Part shown: positions 22,608 to 28,922 of the stretch, in pieces
Position numbering within the stretch: position 1 is the stretch's first letter
Layout of the letters: every line of letters begins with the position of its first letter
Assembly: GCA_945910975.1 (NCBI GenBank)
Contig: CAMDZY010000004.1
Coordinates: 1-28,922 of the forward strand
Origin: an uncultured Clostridia bacterium
Lineage (GTDB): Bacteria > Bacillota > Clostridia > Oscillospirales > Oscillospiraceae
DNA: 28,922 nucleotides
Reading direction: 5' to 3'
Made by a program: the position numbers and the translations under genes
The notes under the pieces: generated by a model
Told to the model about the DNA's origin: nothing
Databases searched by the model: none
Seen by the model: only the letters and a program-made list of their open reading frames with translations

Positions 22608-24304
22608 GATGCTTCCTCCTCTGCCTCCAGCTTGCGGTAATCCACCTTGCCCACCAGCGTTTTGGGCAGCTCCGTGCGGAACTCAATTTCATACGGCATG
22701 GCATATTTGGCGATGCACTGCCTGCAATAGGCAAACAGCTCCTCTTTCAATGCCTGTGACGGTGCAACACCGGGCGCCGGCACGACAAACGCCTTGATTT
22801 TGTGCATTTTATAGGGATCCCTCACGCCGATCACACACGATTGCAGTACCTTTTCATGCCGGTCAATCACATTTTCCAGTTGACTGGGGTAGACATTATA
22901 GCCCGATGTAATGATGATTCGCTTGAGCCGCTGTCGGAAGTAGACAAAACCGTCCGTGTCCATATAGCCCACATCGCCGGTGTGCAGCCAGATTTTTCCG
23001 TCCGCGTGGCGGCGCAGCACCAGCGCGGTTTCCTCCGGGTTGTCCAGATAGCCCAGCATAACGGTAGGGCCGCTGATGCAAATTTCCCCCTCAGCACCTG
23101 CGGGCAGCTCCTCGGTCGTGCCGACGGCCGTTATTTTATAATAGGTATCCGGGAAGGGCACGCCGATGGAACCCTTCTTTGCAAAATGCACCGGCGTCAG
23201 GCAGCTGGCGGTGACGCACTCGGTCGTACCGTAGCCCTCCCGGACTTGGATTTTTGCGTTGTGCGCCTTGAGGAACCGGTCGACCTTGGCCTTTAATTCC
23301 TCCGAGAGCGAGTCGCCGCCGGAGAACATCCCCACCAAAAAGGACAGATCTGCCTTCTGCATACCGTCCGCGCGGAGCAGTGCTTCAAACAGTGTCGGCA
23401 CGCCGGGGATGAAATTGGGTTTTTTCTTCAGCAGCAGCTTGGCATAGATCTTTACGCCAAAGCGTGGCACCAAAATACACGTTGCACCGCCGACCAGTGC
23501 AGTATGGATGCCGATTCCCAGCCCGAAGCCGTGGAAGATCGGCATAACGGAGAGCATTTTCATCTCCGCTATGCTATCCTTGCACCCGCTGGCCGCGATG
23601 GTTTGCAGTGCAAGCGCGTTCATGTTGCGGTGGGAGAGCAAGATTCCCTTGGCCGTACCCGTTGTGCCGCCGGAATAGAGAATGGCGGCAGGGGCATCGG
23701 CATCCGCTGCGCCCTGTGACAGCACGGTATATTTCCCCGCATCCAAAAAGCTGCGCCAGCTGATATAGCCGGAAAGGGGCAGCTTGGTTTGCTTTTGCGT
23801 CAGGCGATAGCCGAGCTTCATCAGGGGCGAAAGCTCGTCAGCAACCGTTGCAACCACAATTGCAACCGGCGCATCGAGCCGATGCCGGATCGATGCCACT
23901 TTCTCATAGAATTGATCCAGCACCAAAATTCCCCGGCTGTGCGAGCCGTTGAGATAAAACACAATCTCCTCCGGCGCAGAAAGCGGATGTACCATATTGG
24001 CCACGGCGCCGATTTTGCTCAGCGCGTAAAAGCAGTCCACTGCCTGCGGCGTGTTGGGCATACAAATTGTAAACCGGTCGCCTTTCCCGATGCCAAGCGC
24101 CGTCAACGCTTTCGCCACGGCATCGACCCGCTGCAGCACAGCGGCATAAGTGGTGGTGCGGTTCATAAAATCATAGGCAATATGATCGGGGTAGCGCCGC
24201 GCTGCATCCGCAAGCAAGGCATAGGTCGTTTTGTCGGGATAGTCGAGGTGGGCGGGGATTCCCTCGTAAAATTTCAGCCACGGAGCCTCAGATGAGATAG
24301 ACAT
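22604..24304 (-). CDS. Long-chain acyl-CoA ligase (AMP-binding family)
   Basis: A 566-residue adenylate-forming enzyme, or 572 if ATG 24322 is used. I prefer ATG 24304, nine bases after GGAAAGG; the upstream ATG has only a distant AGGTGG. Motifs in order: AILYSGGTTGTAKGILLSHR (P-loop), GYGTTECV, LHTGDVGYMDTDGFVYFRQR with LKRIIITSGYNVYP (hinge), and LVGKVDYRKL near the end with the catalytic Lys. The enzyme should activate a fatty acid as acyl-AMP and then acyl-CoA in the cytoplasm. The chain length cannot be told from sequence. It forms an operon with the overlapping DUF1624 gene and is divergent from the LCP gene. Confidence 0.88.
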   Translation of the reverse strand: MSISSEAPWLKFYEGIPAHLDYPDKTTYALLADAARRYPDHIAYDFMNRTTTYAAVLQRVDAVAKALTALGIGKGDRFTICMPNTPQAVDCFYALSKIGAVANMVHPLSAPEEIVFYLNGSHSRGILVLDQFYEKVASIRHRLDAPVAIVVATVADELSPLMKLGYRLTQKQTKLPLSGYISWRSFLDAGKYTVLSQGAADADAPAAILYSGGTTGTAKGILLSHRNMNALALQTIAASGCKDSIAEMKMLSVMPIFHGFGLGIGIHTALVGGATCILVPRFGVKIYAKLLLKKKPNFIPGVPTLFEALLRADGMQKADLSFLVGMFSGGDSLSEELKAKVDRFLKAHNAKIQVREGYGTTECVTASCLTPVHFAKKGSIGVPFPDTYYKITAVGTTEELPAGAEGEICISGPTVMLGYLDNPEETALVLRRHADGKIWLHTGDVGYMDTDGFVYFRQRLKRIIITSGYNVYPSQLENVIDRHEKVLQSCVIGVRDPYKMHKIKAFVVPAPGVAPSQALKEELFAYCRQCIAKYAMPYEIEFRTELPKTLVGKVDYRKLEAEEEAS

Positions 24305-24342
24305 AGACGAAGACCTTTCCATTTGTAAATATTTCCACCTAC

Positions 24343-24348
24343 AGTATA
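24343..24348 (-). promoter_or_regulatory. Likely -10 box of the acyl-CoA ligase promoter
   Basis: TATACT on the minus strand, preceded by GTTG, 39 bases before the preferred start codon. A TTTATT 17 bases upstream is only a weak -35 match, so the promoter may need an activator. No terminator or other signal is seen in this divergent gap. Confidence 0.4.
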
Positions 24349-24412
24349 CAACATTCCCGGGAAAAATAAAATATGGAAAGTTTAATTTTTGGTGAATTTG
24401 TGCCGCAACTTC

Positions 24413-24441
24413 TTTACTTCCGCCACGTTTCGCGCTATACT
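24413..24441 (+). promoter_or_regulatory. Likely promoter of the LCP gene
   Basis: TTTACT (24413-24418), a 17-base spacer and TATACT (24436-24441), 54 bases before the LCP start codon. The -35 match is moderate. Confidence 0.5.
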
Positions 24442-24494
24442 GGAAGGGAAGTGGCGGAAGTTCCCACGCACAATTTCGCCGCCCGGAGGTTATT

Positions 24495-25781
24495 ATGGCA
24501 AATTATCGAGAAAACGAGGACGATTTCATCCAGGCCATCGACAACTCCCTGCATGAGGAAATGCACGATCCCGTGGATGATTTTTTGTCCCAGATGCGCA
24601 TACAAGCAGAAACGGAGGAGCCAACCCGCGTGTTTCAGCCCATTACCCAGCCGCAGATCAACGCGGCAAGAATCCCTCAGCCCGGCGCCCAGCCGTACCG
24701 CGCAGCTGCGCAGCAGCCGTATGGCGCAAGCGTGCAGCACTCCGCGCAGAAGCCGGACGCACCCGGCCAGGTGCGGGTATACAACAGAGATTATGTAAAC
24801 CAAAAGCGCCGCCATGTGGAACCGGCGCAAAACCGGCAGCCGGAGCCGCCCCGCCGCGAATCGCCGGTCGCCGCCCCGCCCCGGAAAAAGAAGCGCCGCC
24901 ATGTTGTTTTGCCGGTCGTGCTGACGATTTTGCTGGTGCTGGTCGTGTCGACGGTGGCTTTGTGGTTTTTGTACCCCAAACGCCCGGACGGCGCAGCGGC
25001 TGCCGGCAAGCAAGGCGATGTTTCCACCATTTTGGTATGCGGCACAGACCAGGAGGGCTACCGCACAGACACCATGATGCTGCTCTACCTGAACAACGAC
25101 ACCAAGCAGGCCAACCTGCTGAGCATTCCCAGAGATACCCGCGTTGTGGTCGACGGCGAATCCATGAAGCTCAACGCCGTCTACGGCTACGGCGGACAGG
25201 GCAAAAAGGGAATGCGGCTGCTGCTGGAGGAAATGGGCGATATTCTCGGCTACGAGCCGGATGCCTACGTTCTGCTGCACTTTACGGAGCTGGAGGACGT
25301 CATTGATACGATGGGCGGCATTGAATTTGATGTGCCTTGTGATATGTATTATGATGACCCGGCGCAGGATCTGCACATTGACCTGTCCGAGGGAATGCAG
25401 ACGCTAAGCGGCAAAGAAGCGGTGCAGGTGTTGCGCTATCGGTCGGGCTATGCGCTGGCCGATCTTGAGCGTGTGAATGTGCAGCGTGACATGGTTAAGG
25501 CCGCGCTGGAGCAATGGCTCAAGCCCAGCAAGCTGCTGCGCGGGATCCGCTCGCTGGGCAAGCTGAGCGACGGCACCGAAACCAACATGAACTCGCGCAA
25601 TCTGTTTTGGATCGCCAAGTCGGTTTACCACATCGGTCTTGGCAGTATGGAATCCTACACACTGCCCGGCAGCTGGGATTCGCCGTATTACTGGCTGGAC
25701 ACGGAGCAGTGCGCACAGATCCTAAACGAGTATTTCAATCCAACTGACGGCAAAATTACCGCCGACGATCTCGGCGGCTGA
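24495..25781 (+). CDS. LytR-CpsA-Psr (LCP) family cell-wall glycopolymer ligase
   Basis: A 428-residue type II membrane protein starting at ATG 24495, behind CGGAGG. Residues 1-130 form a long Gln/Pro/Ala-rich cytoplasmic tail, followed by the basic RKKKRRH and one membrane helix (about 136-159). The outer LCP domain has GTDQEGYRTDTMML (183-196) with the conserved Asp and Arg, NLLSIPRDTRV (207-217), and RYRSGYALADLERVNVQRDM, the typical arginine-rich pyrophosphate/lipid-binding segment. LCP enzymes attach teichoic-acid-like or capsular polymers from undecaprenyl-pyrophosphate carriers onto peptidoglycan. The cytoplasmic tail is longer than in most members and could be a regulatory or docking region. 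It is followed by the DedA/VTT gene with 22 bases between. Confidence 0.9.
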   Translation: MANYRENEDDFIQAIDNSLHEEMHDPVDDFLSQMRIQAETEEPTRVFQPITQPQINAARIPQPGAQPYRAAAQQPYGASVQHSAQKPDAPGQVRVYNRDYVNQKRRHVEPAQNRQPEPPRRESPVAAPPRKKKRRHVVLPVVLTILLVLVVSTVALWFLYPKRPDGAAAAGKQGDVSTILVCGTDQEGYRTDTMMLLYLNNDTKQANLLSIPRDTRVVVDGESMKLNAVYGYGGQGKKGMRLLLEEMGDILGYEPDAYVLLHFTELEDVIDTMGGIEFDVPCDMYYDDPAQDLHIDLSEGMQTLSGKEAVQVLRYRSGYALADLERVNVQRDMVKAALEQWLKPSKLLRGIRSLGKLSDGTETNMNSRNLFWIAKSVYHIGLGSMESYTLPGSWDSPYYWLDTEQCAQILNEYFNPTDGKITADDLGG

Positions 25782-25803
25782 CGAAATGTAAGGAGGGTAA
25801 TCC

Positions 25804-26505
25804 ATGCACAAGCCGGAAGAAATTCGCAATCAAAAACGACTCAAGGCATGGATTCTGATCGGTTCCGTGCTGTTCCTCGGACTGATCACCTACGCAGTCG
25901 GTCGGCCGATGCTGAAAATGGTGGACGACCCAACGCAGTTCCGCGCATGGGTCGCCGGTCACGGACTATGGAGCGACGTTGCATTTGTTTTGATGATGGT
26001 ACTGCAAACGGTTATCGCGCTGATTCCCGGCGAACCGTTTGAAATTGCGGCCGGCTACGCCTTCGGCATCTGGGAGGGTACGGCGCTGTGCATCGTGGCA
26101 ACACTGATCGGCAGTGCCATCATCTTTTGGCTGATGCACCGCTTCGGCATCAAGGTCGCACTGCTGTTCTTTTCGCAGGAAAAGCTCGAATCCCTGCCGC
26201 TGCGAAAAAAGGGCAGCAAGGCGCGGGCAGTTGTGCTGTTTTTGATGATTCTGCCGGGTACGCCCAAGGATTTGATCTCCTACGCCGCCGGGCTGACGGA
26301 TATTCGGTTCTGGCCGTGGATGAGCATTGTGGCCGTGTCGCGAATTCCGTCGGCAATCACCTCCATTATCGGCGGCGATGCGCTGGGAAGTAAACAGTAT
26401 TTGCTGATGATCATTGTATTTGCCGCAACGCTGGCCGTCAGCGGCATCGGTTGGCTGATTTATTATTGGTATTGTAAAAAACATAACCGCTCCGGCAAAG
26501 AATAA
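25804..26505 (+). CDS. DedA/VTT (TVP38/TMEM64) family membrane protein
   Basis: A 233-residue polytopic protein with about five to six hydrophobic segments. The two re-entrant motifs of the VTT (SNARE-associated) fold are clear: IPGEPFEIAAGYAFG (about 75-90) and LPGTPKDLISYAAGL (about 150-165), the first with the usual acidic residue. Bacterial members move lipid carriers such as undecaprenyl phosphate or phospholipids across the membrane; this protein is of the TVP38 subtype, whose exact substrate is less certain. The neighbouring LCP gene uses undecaprenyl-linked polymers, which makes carrier recycling plausible (inference). ATG 25804 follows AAGGAGGG; the gene probably shares the LCP transcript. 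Confidence 0.85.
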   Translation: MHKPEEIRNQKRLKAWILIGSVLFLGLITYAVGRPMLKMVDDPTQFRAWVAGHGLWSDVAFVLMMVLQTVIALIPGEPFEIAAGYAFGIWEGTALCIVATLIGSAIIFWLMHRFGIKVALLFFSQEKLESLPLRKKGSKARAVVLFLMILPGTPKDLISYAAGLTDIRFWPWMSIVAVSRIPSAITSIIGGDALGSKQYLLMIIVFAATLAVSGIGWLIYYWYCKKHNRSGKE

Positions 26506-26508
26506 ATG

Positions 26509-26537
26509 TTGATTTTTGTCGCTTTGGCGGTTATACT
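26509..26537 (+). promoter_or_regulatory. Promoter of the DUF1858 gene
   Basis: TTGATT (26509-26514), a 17-base spacer and TATACT (26532-26537), 30 bases before the start codon, which has AGGAGG upstream. Confidence 0.65.
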
Positions 26538-26567
26538 AAGGATATGTCAGAATAGGAGGTCATTGAT

Positions 26568-26792
26568 ATGGCTGTTAAAATTGAAAAAACCACCATTATT
26601 GGAGATATTTTGGACGTCGCACCGCAGACTGCGCCGCTGTTTATGGCAATCGGAATGCACTGCCTGGGCTGCCCGTCCTCTCGCGGCGAAACGGTCGAGG
26701 AAGCCTGCATGGTACACGGCATCGACGCTGATGCATTCCTGGCACAGGTCAACCGCTTCATCGAAGCCAGCGAAGCCAGCGAAAACGCTTGA
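26568..26792 (+). CDS. DUF1858 small CxxC redox-type protein
   Basis: A 74-residue cytoplasmic protein. The domain fills the whole chain: I-G-D-I-L near residue 11, IGMHCLGCPSSRGETVEEAC (28-47) with C32 and C35 as the hallmark pair, then a closing helix. DUF1858 proteins are common in strict anaerobes, alone or attached to hybrid-cluster and other redox enzymes, and probably carry a disulfide or metal; a precise function is not known. The gene has a strong ribosome site, its own promoter and a strong terminator, so it is a small independent unit that may be well expressed. Confidence 0.88.
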   Translation: MAVKIEKTTIIGDILDVAPQTAPLFMAIGMHCLGCPSSRGETVEEACMVHGIDADAFLAQVNRFIEASEASENA

Positions 26793-26798
26793 TTTTTG

Positions 26799-26830
26799 GG
26801 CTGCCAAACAAAAGCTTTGGCAGCCTTTTT
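26799..26830 (+). terminator. Intrinsic terminator after the DUF1858 gene
   Basis: A perfect 10-base stem, GGCTGCCAAA (26799-26808) with TTTGGCAGCC (26816-26825), a 7-base loop, then TTTTTC. It lies six bases after the stop codon and 20 bases before the trmK start. Confidence 0.92.
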
Positions 26831-26849
26831 CTATCTTAGAGAGGTATGT

Positions 26850-27554
26850 ATGAACATTCCAATTTCAAAGCGCCTGTTGTGCTGCGCGCAGCTGGTTTCG
26901 CCCGGTGCGGCGGTTGCGGATATTGGCACCGACCATGGGTATTTGCCGATCTGGTTGGTTCGCAACGGCGTCTGCCATACGGTTTGCGCCGGCGATCTGC
27001 GCGAAAAGCCGCTGGAAAAGGCGCACGAAAACGCCCGGCGGTTTGGCGTGGCGGAGCAAATCCACTTTCGCCTGTCGGATGGTCTGGCCGCCTTTGCACC
27101 AAGCGAGTTTGACACGCTCATCTGCGCCGGAATGGGCGGTGATTTGATCCTCCACGTGCTGTCCGATGCCCCATGGCTGGCAGACGAACGCTACACGCTG
27201 ATTTTGCAGCCGCAGTCCTCCGGGCAGGATCTGCGGCGCTGGCTGGATGCGCACAATTTTTATCTGACGCAGGAGCATCTGGTGTACGAGGGCGGGTTTT
27301 TCTACTCTGTTATGCTGGCAAAATTCGGCCACCCGATGCACCTGACGCCCGGTCAGCAATTCCTCTCGCCCCAGCTTTTGGAAGAAAATCACCCACTGCT
27401 GCCGCGTCAGATGGACAGGCTGATTGACAGTCTGCAAAAAACCGTCAGCGGAATTTTGGCTTGCAGAACAACCGTGGACGAACGGAAACTGGCCTATTAC
27501 CAAGCCGCATTGCGGGAATTACAGGAAATGAGGAAGCAATATGACGACTGTTGA
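26850..27554 (+). CDS. trmK: tRNA (adenine(22)-N1)-methyltransferase
   Basis: A 234-residue class I SAM-dependent methyltransferase. Residues 21-31 (AVADIGTDHGY) are the SAM-binding motif in the form typical of TrmK, and LICAGMGGDLI is the family's second signature, with QPQSSGQDLRRWL after it. The C-terminal third is a helical coiled coil, as in Bacillus subtilis TrmK (YqfN). It methylates A22 in the D-arm of certain tRNAs. The start is ATG 26850, behind AGAGAGGT; an upstream in-frame ATG at 26796 lies inside the terminator region and is rejected. Its end overlaps nif3 by 14 bases, the common Firmicute arrangement. Confidence 0.92.
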   Translation: MNIPISKRLLCCAQLVSPGAAVADIGTDHGYLPIWLVRNGVCHTVCAGDLREKPLEKAHENARRFGVAEQIHFRLSDGLAAFAPSEFDTLICAGMGGDLILHVLSDAPWLADERYTLILQPQSSGQDLRRWLDAHNFYLTQEHLVYEGGFFYSVMLAKFGHPMHLTPGQQFLSPQLLEENHPLLPRQMDRLIDSLQKTVSGILACRTTVDERKLAYYQAALRELQEMRKQYDDC

Positions 27555-28317
27555 CGACATTTTACATTATCTATTTTCCCTCGCGCCGGAATCCGCCAAG
27601 GAGGACTGGGACACGGTCGGCTTGTTTTGCGGACACGCCGGGCAGGCGGTGCAAAAAGCGCTCATCTGCCTTGACCCCACCGAGGACGCCATTGCAGAAG
27701 CCGCCGAAATGGGCGCGCAGCTGCTGATCACCCATCACCCGCTGCTGTTTCATGCGACAAAAAATGCGTCCGACCAGTGCTTTGACGGCAAAAAGCTGCT
27801 CGCGCTGATCGAACACGGCATCGCCGTTATCAGTATGCACACCAATCTGGACGCTGCCCCGGGCGGCGTGAACGACGTCTTGGCCGATGCGCTGCAACTG
27901 CAAAACCGCGAAATTCTGCATCCGGCAGATGATGTCTACGGCCTTGGCCGCATCGGAACCGTCCCCACGCAGTCCCTTGCCGACTTTGCCGATTTTGTGA
28001 AAACCGCGCTGCACGCGCCCGGTCTGCGCTATTGCGATGCAAACCGGCCGGTACATCGCGTGGCAGTCGGCGGCGGCGCGTGCATCGGCTTTTTGGAGGA
28101 AGTTGCCGCAAAGGGCTGCGACACCTTCGTCACCTCTGATGTCAAATATCACGAATTTCAGCACGCACAGCAATTGCGCGTCAACCTGCTGGATGTCAGC
28201 CACTTCGCCACGGAGAACCCGGTCTGCGCCTATCTGCAAAGCATCCTGCAACAACAATTTGCCGATGTCCGCTTCACCATCTCTGCCAGCCATCACGATA
28301 TCGTTCAATTTGCATAA
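27541..28317 (+). CDS. Nif3-like dinuclear metal-centre protein (YqfO family)
   Basis: A 258-residue member of the Nif3 family. Metal-ligand motifs are present: EDWDTVGL at the N-terminus, LLITHHPLLF with H65-H66, ISMHTNLDAAPGGVND, and ...TSDVKYHEFQHAQ...DVSHFATE in the C-terminal half. The PII-like middle insert found in B. subtilis YqfO is missing, giving the short form. These proteins form hexamers with two metal ions per subunit; the enzymatic role is unsettled (annotated in databases as GTP cyclohydrolase 1 type 2 homologue). It is translationally coupled to trmK through a 14-base overlap and followed at once by a bidirectional terminator. Confidence 0.93.
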   Translation: MTTVDDILHYLFSLAPESAKEDWDTVGLFCGHAGQAVQKALICLDPTEDAIAEAAEMGAQLLITHHPLLFHATKNASDQCFDGKKLLALIEHGIAVISMHTNLDAAPGGVNDVLADALQLQNREILHPADDVYGLGRIGTVPTQSLADFADFVKTALHAPGLRYCDANRPVHRVAVGGGACIGFLEEVAAKGCDTFVTSDVKYHEFQHAQQLRVNLLDVSHFATENPVCAYLQSILQQQFADVRFTISASHHDIVQFA

Positions 28318-28355
28318 AAAATGCGCCCCACTGCATAAGCGGTGGGGCGCATTTT
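28318..28355. terminator. Bidirectional terminator between nif3 and the PFP gene
   Basis: A perfect 14-base stem (28318-28331 with 28342-28355), AAAA on one side and TTTT on the other, with a 10-base loop. It serves the convergent nif3 (plus) and phosphofructokinase (minus) genes. Confidence 0.92.
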
Positions 28356-28361
28356 GGCTTT

Positions 28362-28922
28362 TTACTGTGCAAATACCTTTTTCAGATTGACAAAGGTCGG
28401 CAGGCCATCGGTGTGGCCCATCTTGGTTTCGCCCTGAATCAGGGGCAGGCAGTAGTTGATAAAGTCCTGCGTGACGCCGTTGCCCTCGGCGTTGATCCAT
28501 TCCTGCGGAACCTTCTGCTCAAAGTTGGCGACCTTGCTCAGCTCGAACAGCTCATAATTGCAGTGGTAGCCGTTTTCGTCGCGGGTGCAGCGGAAGCCGA
28601 CCATCTTGTCGGTTTCACCGGCCAGTGCGGATTCCACGGCGATCTTGCCGGAGTTGAAAGATTCCTCGATATCGGTTGCGGAGGCGCAATGTGCTGCACA
28701 GCGCTGCAACAGCGACAGCTCGATGCCGCGCACCTTGGCATTGGTTGCGGCCTTGATCACTGCGGCCAGACGAGCGGCCAGACCGCCCAACTGTGCATGG
28801 CCGAAGCCGTCGGTGCCGGAGGTCTTTGCCTCGGACACGAAGGAGCCGTCGGCATAGTGGACGCCCTCGGAAACGGCGACCAGGCAGTTGTGCTTTTGCT
28901 CATAAATCCGCTTGACGTCGGC
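28362..28922 (-). CDS. pfp: Pyrophosphate-dependent 6-phosphofructokinase, C-terminal part (cut by window edge)
   Basis: The last 186 residues of a gene that enters from the right edge; the first visible codons give ADVKRIYEQKHNCLVAVSEG. ELSLLQRCAAHCASATDIEE, AVESALAGETDKMVGF, KVPQEWINAEGNGVTQDFIN and YCLPLIQGE are typical of the PPi-using branch of the phosphofructokinase family, which uses pyrophosphate instead of ATP to make fructose 1,6-bisphosphate. The catalytic and nucleotide/PPi-selecting motifs lie outside the window, so the cofactor assignment rests on these C-terminal blocks. This type is widespread in gut Clostridia. An internal Met (28838) is not the start, since the frame stays open to the edge. 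Confidence 0.88.
   Translation of the reverse strand, partial: ADVKRIYEQKHNCLVAVSEGVHYADGSFVSEAKTSGTDGFGHAQLGGLAARLAAVIKAATNAKVRGIELSLLQRCAAHCASATDIEESFNSGKIAVESALAGETDKMVGFRCTRDENGYHCNYELFELSKVANFEQKVPQEWINAEGNGVTQDFINYCLPLIQGETKMGHTDGLPTFVNLKKVFAQ

Overview
The window reads as a chromosomal segment of an anaerobic gut Firmicute, most likely a Clostridia of the Oscillospiraceae/Ruminococcaceae type. Reasons: moderate GC, AGGAGG-type ribosome binding sites, a pyrophosphate-dependent phosphofructokinase, a DUF1858 protein, a trmK-nif3 pair, an LCP-family wall protein, and a huge secreted GH20/ricin-type hexosaminidase of the kind used on host glycans. No phage, transposon, tRNA or CRISPR marker is seen.

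Layout. 1-296: start of tex (minus strand, cut by the edge). 354-10539: a compact minus-strand operon headed by an Hsp70-like ATPase. In transcription order it holds: Hsp70-like protein; 590-residue coiled coil; zinc-ribbon/beta protein; P-loop-less NTPase-like protein with a helical tail; 428-residue helical protein; 228-residue protein resembling ESCRT-III/CHMP; MIT-like protein; VPS4-like AAA ATPase; and, after a strong hairpin, a second degenerate AAA protein. 10588-16150: a DUF1294 membrane protein, three paralogous zinc-ribbon/RCC1-repeat proteins (one interrupted by an amber codon) and two zinc-ribbon membrane proteins, served by three near-identical promoters. 16426-21438: the secreted GH20 protein. 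21876-24304: a DUF1624 membrane protein and an acyl-CoA ligase. 24495-28317, plus strand: LCP protein, DedA/VTT protein, DUF1858 protein, trmK and nif3. 28362-28922: 3' end of a PPi-phosphofructokinase gene, minus strand.

The main discovery candidate is the 354-16150 block. The AAA protein at 1550-2428 carries the GATNxPW...D..A...RI.LPLP signature of the VPS4/katanin/spastin (meiotic) clade. The gene directly before it encodes an MIT-like helical domain plus a flexible linker, in the SAME reading frame and separated by a single TAG; read through, the two give 442 codons, the size of a eukaryotic VPS4. The next gene upstream encodes a 228-residue helical protein with a basic N-terminus, an acidic C-terminus, a CHMP2-like MPQIN segment and a C-terminal D-L-x-x-R-L-x-x-I stretch that looks like a MIM1 motif, the peptide that MIT domains bind. 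I read this as a bacterial ESCRT-III/VPS4-like machine wired to an Hsp70-like ATPase and to zinc-ribbon/RCC1 accessory proteins. These homologies were judged by eye, without searches or structure prediction. Its function (membrane remodelling, membrane-stress repair or another polymer-disassembly task) is inference, and I cannot rule out that relatives have been described.
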